NCBI GenBank assembly: GCA_034687125.1
Contig: JAQGBZ010000602.1
Location: forward strand, 1 to 27,476
Origin: Neelides folsomi
Lineage: Eukaryota > Arthropoda > Collembola > Neelipleona > Neelidae
Direction of reading: 5' to 3'
Length of the DNA stretch: 27,476 nucleotides
In this document: in pieces, positions 1-9,100 of the stretch
Layout of the letters: every line of letters starts with the position of its first letter
Position numbering within the stretch: the stretch's first letter is position 1
Notes under the pieces: generated by a model
Seen by the model: the letters and a program-made list of their open reading frames with translations, nothing else
Told to the model about the DNA's origin: nothing
Database searches by the model: none
Made by a program: the position numbers and the translations under genes

Positions 1-139
1 AATTTAAATTGAATAGCGCACCTATAGCAAGTGGGTTATTATAATTAAATATTATTGTATTTTTTGGAGTTTCGCCGGAAACTGAGAAAAACTGAAAAAA
101 CTCAATCTCGAGTTGTTTTACGACGCTCCCCTTCAATTA
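1..139 (+). repeat. Left arm of 139-bp inverted repeat bounding the window
   Basis: The first 139 bases recur as the reverse complement in the last 139 bases (27338-27476), with one mismatch (position 78 against 27399). Inside the arms the flanks diverge at once. The outermost ten bases are themselves a palindrome (AATTTAAATT). The arm encodes no protein I recognise. It could be the end of one element or one of two opposed copies of a dispersed repeat. Flanking duplications would lie outside the window and cannot be seen. Confidence 0.95.
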
Positions 140-188
140 AAATATAACATTTATTATAAATCTAATTTTAAATTTATATGGCTACATA

Positions 189-367
189 TACTAGTCCCCA
201 CACCATACCGCTAACTGACATTTTTTAATATTGGGCCTTACAATATGTTTAATAATTTCGAAATATCGAAATGAGTTAATTAACATGCACTTGGATATGA
301 TTGAAATTTACTTTGAAATTAAATTTTTAAAAAAGGTCAGCTAATGGTATTGAGTGGGGACAGTTTA
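189..367. mobile_element. MITE, family A (short TIR element, TA target)
   Basis: A non-coding element of about 180 bp. Its ends are inverted copies of each other: roughly TAGTCCCCACACCATACCGC, then CTAACTGAC and a T-run on the left, and AAAAAAGGTCAGCTAATGGT followed by a GTGGGGACAG-type end on the right. The interior resembles that of the copy at 21919-22117. Related copies lie at 4589-4790, 16940-17294 and 22138-22325. TA at the ends suggests the Tc1/mariner type, but no transposase is present. Boundaries are good to a few bases. Confidence 0.8.
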
Positions 368-835
368 GGCAAATCAAGTTGGCGGCAAATCAATTTATTC
401 TCGTTTCTAATGAAAATGCTATGGAGAAAATTGAACATTTTGATCATCATGATCTTTACATTTAAACTTGTATATAATTTAAAAACGAACTTTTAAACCT
501 TTTCAGAAGGTATTCGAATTAGTGATTTTTAACATATTGGGGAAATGTCAATTGGTAAGTTTCTTAAATAATTAAAATGGCATAAACAAAGTAGTTAATA
601 AATATTTCAAATATTTAATAATTGTTTAATTGTTTCAGTCGACCAAATCAACGAAGTTGGGGACGATTCTTAAACATATTTCAGTAATGTTGTGTGTTTT
701 TAATATGTTTTTATTGTCTTAAGTTAATATTTATGTTTAAATTTAAAGATTATAGTTAAAATGTTAAATTTTCTCCATAGCATTTTAGTTAGAAACAAGA
801 ATGAATTTTTAATGTCCACCACCTTGATTTGCCCA
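366..835. repeat. Foldback element with ~95-bp diverged inverted arms
   Basis: The segment from about 366 to 480 (GGCAAATCAAG..., then ATGCTATGGAGAAAATTGAA) recurs inverted at about 725-835, with roughly 80% identity by eye. The two arms enclose about 250 bp of unrelated sequence. This looks like an old foldback or MITE-type transposon abutting the family A element to its left. The open frames that cross it on both strands are by-products of the arms and show no protein similarity I recognise. Confidence 0.65.
507..673 (+). other. Exon-intron-exon-like signature with a 14-codon ORF
   Basis: Inside the foldback element, a TTTTCAG acceptor precedes position 507. A GTAAGT donor follows 554, and a TTGTTTCAG acceptor ends at 638. 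Joining 545-554 to 639-673 gives a 14-residue reading frame, MSIVDQINEVGDDS, then TAA. An in-frame TAA lies just upstream of the ATG. The 84-bp intron and its strong consensus sites look like those of the real genes here. I do not recognise the peptide. It may be chance, part of a UTR, or a captured gene fragment. Confidence 0.25.
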
Positions 836-2039
836 AAAATACATGCTCTATTATGTATAGACTTTACCATAGAACTTATCGTTACTCTCAAGACGCCGAA
901 CCAATGCATTTCGATAGAATTTGATTCCGATTTACATACTTTTAATTACTATAAATTAGTATATATTTATTATAATCTAATACAAATTATAAATACCGGG
1001 AAATGAGAATTGACTCGACGTCGGGAGAATAGTTTGATTTTAAACAAAATCTAAAGGTGAGAATCATATATAAACAATTTTAAATACTTATCTAAACATA
1101 GTATTCATAGTTAAATTATAGGTTTATTTCTTGCATCATACCATCATACCATACCATATCATACCATCTATACGGATATGGTTATGGAATGAATTAGTAT
1201 CTTCTATCAAAATTGTTGGATGAAATGTTTCTTATGCCTGCCTTACAGCAAGGTGTAGGTCATAAAATAAGCACATAGTATGTACATAATTATGTAGTTT
1301 TAAATGTATCAAGGAATACCTAGTTTTACTCCCGTTTGCCCGTTTCCCGTTGTTAGTTTCCGTTGTCCTCAATCAACTCGTTTAATATTTACAAGTCTTT
1401 GTGATGCTTAGAGGGGAAAAGGAGGGGAAGATCGAATCCCTGCAACTGCATACATAATATGTAGAGTGCATAATTTTTTAAATCGATGTAATTTTTAAGT
1501 GAACTAATATAATATACCAAAAACGTGGAATGGAATATTGGATTGCTCTTCAGGTAGAGTAATTTCGAGTAAAAGTACAGTACATGGTACCTCTAAATCT
1601 CTTCTCATTTCGTTTAAACTCAAACATATAGGTACATTAATATTATCACCCAAACGTAAATTCACAAGTCTAAATATTTACCATAAATATAATGTCTTTA
1701 ATTTGGAATTATACTCAAACATACCGATTGTAATTTATTTATTGATAATCAATAACTTTATTGTAATCTTTTTTATATTTTATAGCCACCTATTTTTGGT
1801 TTAGGGCATGATGACATTCCCTTTCATCATTAATTTTAATTTAATTATATGAATAAAAATATAATTAATAAAATAATTAAATATAATAAATATATAATAC
1901 CTCAAAGTTAACTATTTATAACATAGTTATTAAGAATAAGCAGTATGATATTTTCTACTTTTGTTTGTATTGTAAAAATAATATTCAAAAATTTGTTAAT
2001 ATTGAATTATCGATTGATCGAAACTGAAATATGTAGTAT
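836..2039. other. AT-rich intergenic stretch, no gene seen
   Basis: No reading frame here resembles a known protein. The stretch holds a short degenerate CATACCAT microsatellite at about 1134-1170 and long runs of A and T (1840-1900). The 88-codon open frame at 1538-1804 ends in a low-complexity, Ile/Phe-rich tail typical of random AT-rich sequence. Confidence 0.6.
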
Positions 2040-2810
2040 AGTGAAGGAAGAACCGTGAACCCTCAATTCAACGGCCAACTTTCCACATCGAACACATTCC
2101 CTTCTCCTTAAAAGTACAACGAGGGTGATGAATCAAAACCTAAACCTTATTTATTCGTAGGCTAAACTCAATGACTCTTTCACGACATCATCTCCTCGAA
2201 GTTTAGCAAGGGGCACAAATAAATAAATTAAATATCGGTCTAGCTAAAAAAAGAGTTTTTAGAGAGTTGAGAGGTTTTCTCAATCTCCTCCACCTCCACA
2301 TCCACAATCCACTTACCTCTAAAAGTTTGGCGAAGGAGTTCGCGCCATTTCAAATATTATCACCGAAATCGTACACTTTCGTTAGTTTTAATAACTTCAA
2401 GAGATGAAGATAACAAGAGTGGGAAAGATGTATCTGCCAACGAAGGAAAAGAAAGAGGGAATTGTTAACATTCACTTGGAATGGAATTGAATCATTGTTG
2501 AATCCAGGGTAAACAAAAGGTGGACAGAATGGGAACTTCCGTTGCCTTCACTTCACCCCAACTGACTGTCGAGTCGTTGAAGGCCATAGGACAGGAATGA
2601 TTGCAATTGCAACGACAGGGCGGAAGACGCAGACTCTCCCTCGAACCCCCCGTGCCTCAGGCAATGCAGGTGGCTAAAGATGAAGACCAAAGTACACAAG
2701 CAAATGAACACGTTAAACCTAATACAGAGGAGGAGTTGACCAAAGTTTGACCAATTGCCACGATTTCTTGGCTACCCTTAGCCATTCTTCCAATCTTTCC
2801 GCCAAGTATG
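2040..2810. other. GC-richer island upstream of ARP5, unassigned
   Basis: Base composition rises sharply against both flanks. On the + strand a frame opens with ATG at 2529 (MGTSVAFTSPQLTVESLKAI...), meets TGA at 2598-2600, and then stays open to the TGA at about 2748-2750. The second part is Gln/Arg/Glu-rich. A separate 28-codon frame starts at 2404. I recognise no family. The island could be ARP5 promoter or 5' UTR, a gene remnant, or a fragment of a transposon. It lies 400-1100 bp upstream of the ARP5 start. Confidence 0.3.
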
Positions 2811-3194
2811 AAATTATTATTTATAATTACATTTATTTTTAATTTTTATAACATTTTAAATCATTTACATTTTATATTACATTATCTATTTTATTATATT
2901 TAGAAATTAATTTCATTTACACAAATTGGACATGTAACGGAACGGACTGGATCGTGATTGGATGGACCACAACAAATCCACAATAAAATAATCCAGAATA
3001 TCAAGAAAATAATCCAAATATTTACCTAATATAAATATGTATATACAAATTGTTGTATAAAGTATAATACAATAATAAATTATTATAAAGTATAATCTAT
3101 ACTTGTTCAATAAATAAGTATAGAAATTATAATATAACATATTCAAATATATTACAATTCTTGAAAAAATAGTTTCACAATCTGCCTCAATTCA

Positions 3195-6100
3195 ATGGTT
3201 GTTCCAATTCTCATCGATAATGGTAAGAAAATATGACATTGGACTTATTGCTAGAGCACCTCAAATTGTGGCCCTCAAAGCCCTCAATCTCAACCCTCGA
3301 TATAATATTACTCTACTCTAAACCATAATTTTAGTTCGTTGTTCAATTGTAAATTAGCTTATTCTCTATTTGAAGCCACTGATTGTTAGCGATTGTGGTT
3401 GTTGATACTAGAGTAGTGGATTTATGGATTTGTAATAATTTATTATTTATAATACTTTAAAATTTATAATTGTTTAATGTTATTTATTATTTTTTATAGG
3501 CTCCTTCCAATGCCGTGTTGGGTATACTTCGGATGAAGCACCTACACTAGTTTTTAAAAATGTGATAGCAAAACTCCGAAAAGAAAGAGGGAAAAGGGTA
3601 AAAAGCATAAAATTAATTATTTAAAAAATGGTAATTAATTGGTAAAAATATAATAGTATAATTTTTTCATTACTCATTAAGTACTTTCATTACTTTGGTT
3701 TTTATTTGAAGGACGTTGAAATACAAGTTGGAAATGAAATTGAAAATCTTGATGCAGTTCGATTTGCACTGAAATCACAATTCGACAGACATGTGGTCAT
3801 TCATATGGAGGTATAGTATTGCCTAAAATCATCACATATTTAACCTACAGCATACTAACATATTATTAAGTTAATGATTGTTTCGACGACTTAGAAGGAG
3901 AGGTAAGTGCAAGTTGAGGTCGAGGAGAAAAAGGAAAAGAAGGAAAATGATGATGATTTTTACTTTAAGTGGTTTATTGAGATTTGGGAGAAAATGAGGT
4001 GTTTTACAGATAGAAATTGACAAGAGAATAATGAGAGAATCGATATTTGACATATAGCAAAACAATTATAAACAAGCAATAGTTTTACATAGATACCCGG
4101 CGATACAATGATGAATAAGTTACAGGAAATGATTAAGTTAATTTATTTGTTATCCTAACATACAATGCGTCTATAATAAAATAAAAATTTATTTAACATT
4201 TAAGTCTCTTTAAAATTCTTAGAATTGTTAATAAATATTTTTTCCGTTTATAAATGGTTAACTTTTTGAAATTTATCCATAGAAATCAAATTCAAATTCA
4301 AAGTCTCCTTTTAAAAATAAATGCAACAGTATCAAGATCAAGTGAGACATTGTGTTTACGAAGTGTCAAACTTTCACTTACTGGGAAAATCATGGATCCG
4401 TTGTCCTTTTTTAAAATTACAGTTTTTTCTCAGATAAAATATTAAAAAGCATGATATAAGAAATCTATTATGAAATATAGTGTAATATGCTAATTTTAAT
4501 TTAAGAAAACGGGGTAACGAAAGTAAATAACATGCAAGTTTTTTTAAGATTTTATTGCAGTAACTACTTGAAACCATGACTTGGAAAGTATTGTCTGCGC
4601 GCTATACCGTTAGCTGACCTTTTTTAAAATTCACTTTTTACCATGTTTTCTCCTTTAAGAATCAATTAGAAAACAGTAGTAGTCTCTATAGATTTCTATA
4701 GATCTAATTTTTTGTTAATTATAATTTTTATCTTTGAGCAAACATGGTAAATTTTGGAAATAAAAAAGGTCAGCTAGCGCGCGGACAATAACTACCAAAA
4801 ATTAGCAAAAAAGATTTCAACTTTCTCATAATTTGAATTTTTCTTGTTCAAAATTAAATTTATTTTGATTCATTTTGCTAGTTGTGAAAATTCAGCGCTT
4901 GTTTTCCCTATGTTGCCAATGCAAAAAATGAATTTTCAATACTTGTCATTCTAGTTGTATTAGATTGTATCATATTGAGCGTTTTATGGAGAAGCAAAAA
5001 AATCGAAATTTATTTAACTGACTTTAAACAAGTATTATATATCCTACTTTATTAGGGAATCGATTTAACATAATATGACAAATGTGATCTTTTTTGAATA
5101 CTCGAATAGTTAAAAAAATAAATAATTGTTTTCCCATGTTATCAAATGCAAATTTCAAACTAGCATATAAGGCCAATAGGATACCATCTAATAAATAATA
5201 AAATGTGAATTGAAGTTGATTGTCTCATAAGAGAGATAGAAAAATTCTGTTTATTTTATTGATTTGTATAATTTCTAAAAGTTAGTGTTTTCCCATTTGG
5301 ATAGCACCAATTTACTAGTAACTCAAAATGCATTTTGCCAACAAGCTCGTATCATAGAACTATAGAGGGGCGTATCGAAGACAATGGAGCCTCACCTTAG
5401 ACGAATAAAGAGAAGGGTTTTTCCAATTGACTTTGGAGATTAGCCTTTTTGTTAAATATCCTTATTTTTCAAGTAATTATTATTAGAAAATTGAGATTAT
5501 CGCATTGAGCATTTTTTACCGAGGGAGATTATTGACACATTGACAGAGTGATTATTACAATATGTCATACTGAAATGGCTGTTGGAGATCTTTTGAGCGA
5601 GAGAGGCCTTATTGTAAGAGGTCTTATGACATGTATGTACATAAATGCATATCCAGGTCCAGATCATATCCTATATCACAGTGCAGTGTTATAAGTTTTA
5701 ATTTCATGTTCATGTTAATATATACTGTATTTATTTATATTTTTCTTATTTAGGTTCAAGAAACTGTTTTTGATTATATGTTCTCGACATTGAATATTAC
5801 TACTGAAGAAAAGATCGAAAATCCTCTACTTATCACAGAACCTTTTTTAAACCCAAATTATTGCAGACATTGTATGATTTCTTCTCGCATTATACTAAAA
5901 CAATTTAATGTATTCTCATTAATCAAATAATTCTTGTTATTAGTGATGTCGGAGCTCTTATTTGAATGTTATCAAATCCCATCGTTGTGTTATGGTGTGG
6001 ACGGATTATTCTCTCTGTACAACAACTATCCAAACATTCAGGTTTAAGATCATTAAATATTCTTGAATCTCCATCAATTGTGGAGTATAACGGGGAAATT

Positions 6101-9100
6101 CAGCATCAATTGTTGGAACAATTCCGTCCTCAAAAAAACTTTTCTGGAATTATTTAATATTAGTTTAACGTTTTAAATTTGTATTCATTCTTTTTGTCAT
6201 TTCTTCAATTATGTTTATAAAATTATTAAATTTTCAAATTTAGAACTCATTGGTTTTATCTTTCGGAAACCACACTATTCACATTCTTCCATTTGTAAAC
6301 GGAAAAGTTGACCCTGAAAATAGCCGAAGAATTAATCTTGGTGGTTCTGAAATGGCGGCATTTCTACATCGGCTTCTTCAACTCAAATACCCTGCACATG
6401 TTAATACGATAACCCTTGGAAAAGTTGAAGTAAGAAATAACTATTAATTAATATTAACCCTTCCCCCCGGGTCGGTCCACATGTGGAACCGGGAGAAATC
6501 TTTCCAAAATTAGGAGTTGTCCAAATGTGGAACCGCTAACAAACTTGCTAAAAATCTTCCCAAATTACGGCATGGGAACGCTTATGGACCACACAATTTC
6601 TGTTCAAATTTGGGAGCGGTCCCAGGTTTGGACCGGTGAAGTTTTTCGTTCAATTTCGAATTTCGAATTGTTTTCAATCAGTTTAATTGGCGATAAAGGC
6701 GTCTTCGAGGGGAATTTGAACATTTGGTAAGTTAATACAACATTTTATTGTTATAAATTAAATAATTAAATATAAATTTAGTTTAACAATTGTTAAATTA
6801 AAACCATAATTTAACAGAAATGTCATTGAAGCGAAATTGAATCCGACCTTTCGGATTCCTCCTTCTCCGAGGAATCCCCACCACAAGCTCAGATTAGTCA
6901 AATCGTTCCTCAAGAACTACAGCAAGTTCCTCCAGCAGTTCCGAGTGAGCCATGGATATGTAAGAAGACCAAGGAACATTCTCCCATCCCATACAACGAA
7001 CAATTTGAGGATCTTGGATTGGACGCTTCAACAGACAGAATTTGACACTGAGATCAAATGTTTCCAATCCCTCTTCACAAATGAAATGAAGAATCTCGTC
7101 GTCAATCAGACCAACATTAAAGCTGAGCAAGACTTCATCCATCAAATTGGAGAATTGAAGGACACCCGGCGAGTGAAATCTTGAACACCACTAACAGTTG
7201 AAGAGTTCACAAAATTCCTGACTAATCAAATATTGATTGGGATCGATAGAAAACCTAAGTTGTAACACTACTGGAGCCGAAATCTTGTCGGTGGGAGCAA
7301 CATCCCAAAAATCATGACATCCGATAAATACTTTGAAGTTCTCAGACACCTTCATTTCTCGAACAATGAACATCAACCACCTGGCGAAAGGTTGTACAAA
7401 ATACAGGATATTTGGGAAATGGCAATGTCAAGATTTACAACTGTGCTCAACCCTTATGAGAAATTGGCAATTGATGAGTCGCTGATGTTGTTCAAGGGTC
7501 GTTTAATCATGAAGCAATTCATCCCGAATAAACGATCTCGATTCGGTGTAAAAATCTTCTGCATCCGGGATGAAACGACTAAATTTCTCCTAAATTCCAA
7601 AATCTATCAAGGAAAAGGACAAACCTTCGACGATTCAACTGCAATTTATGATTACGGTGGAACTCTCGTTCTTGACCTCATGAAGCCCTACATTAACCAA
7701 AATCATCAATTATAAATCGATAATTGGTTTATGTCCCCAACATTGGCTCATCGACTCTTGGAAGAACCTACACATGCGGAGTCGCATGAACCTTGTCACT
7801 CAAACATTGGTCTCCCTTAATGTCAGGGTCAATCAAAACAATCACATTCCTCATCGACTCATCGGAAGGCATTTCCTAGAAGCAAACACTCCTTCCGGAA
7901 ATCGGACTCGAGGACGCCGAAGATGCAAGTTGTGGTCAAAATAGTGAAAAGGACAATCTTTCACTGCAAAATCTGTCGTGTTGCCCAACTTCCTGTTTTG
8001 AGGTATATCATTCTAATGAGACAATTAAATGATTTAATCATGTAAATAACAATGCCCGTGTATGGTTAAATGCTTTAGTTCCAATTAATTTAATAAAAAA
8101 CCATAAAATCGTAAAATGAGGGTGAAGGAGTTGTTTTTTCGCATTTCTGACACGAGCTGTAGGGAAAATGCAGTTCTCATGACCTGACATCAAATTTCCC
8201 CAAAATCTGACCTCCAGCCCCCCACCAGTGGAAAACAACTTTTGGGGCCATTTGCAACAACCATTAGCAATTGTGACTATCGTGTGGCCATTAACCATTA
8301 ACTTCAAATCATCCAATTCATCGTTTGTTTCTCATGCAAGTTTAAATATTGTTTAAAGTTAATTATTTAATAATCAGGGAAGAATCTATCTCCTATCTTG
8401 AGGAAATTCCTTCCCAGAATTTGGAAATCCTTTCATTTTCAACCTCCCATATTTTGGAAAGTGTTCTGTAAATTAAGTGCCATAGTTTTGATTGGCAACT
8501 TGAATTTTACTCCCATAAATTGGAAAGATTTTCTCCAATTTCCCGCCGGTTAAAAGGGTTAAATAACAAATTTAATTATTAGGAATATTCATTCCTAAGT
8601 GAACTTGGTTCTTATGGCGTTTCACAAAATATTATATTTGGAAAACGCAATTAAAGTGAGACACGTTTTTATGGCACTGCACAAAAAACATACAGATCAT
8701 ACCATACCTCGATGAAAAACGGTCCAATCAGTGAATTTTTCAATATCCCCAGCCAAACGTTCAACTTCTTCTGACGCTGAGTATGACCAACTCTTGACAC
8801 ATAATTTCAATGGCCCAAACTCGCCGACTTTTGTTGGCGCTTGCATTTCCTTTTAATATAAGGGGCTTATTTAGTTTTAATTAAAAATAAATTGGTAAAT
8901 TAGTAATTAAAAATTTAATGTGTTCATTTCAATACATACCTATTAAATGAAATGTTTTTTCATCGGATCAACAGAAGCGCATTAAAAATTCAGGTTCTTG
9001 TTGAATTATCTCCACCATCATTTTGCAAAAATTGATTCTCGTGTGGAAATCTTCAATGTTCAATTCATGGATTAGGCAAATTTTAAATCCTCTGACACGT

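Noticed and set aside
724..1006. Open frames on both strands (61 and 81 codons)
   Set aside because: They arise from the arm of the foldback element and show no protein similarity.
1134..1170. CATACCAT repeats as a CRISPR-like or functional array
   Set aside because: The units are too short and irregular with no spacers. This is a degenerate microsatellite in an animal genome.
2598..2600. In-frame TGA as a selenocysteine codon
   Set aside because: No recognisable selenoprotein family and no evident SECIS-like hairpin downstream. A stop or non-coding sequence is simpler.
5966..6157. 63-codon plus-strand frame across ARP5 exon 5
   Set aside because: Its first part is exon 5 in the wrong frame and the rest is intron 5. 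Correct splicing gives the conserved ARP5 sequence.
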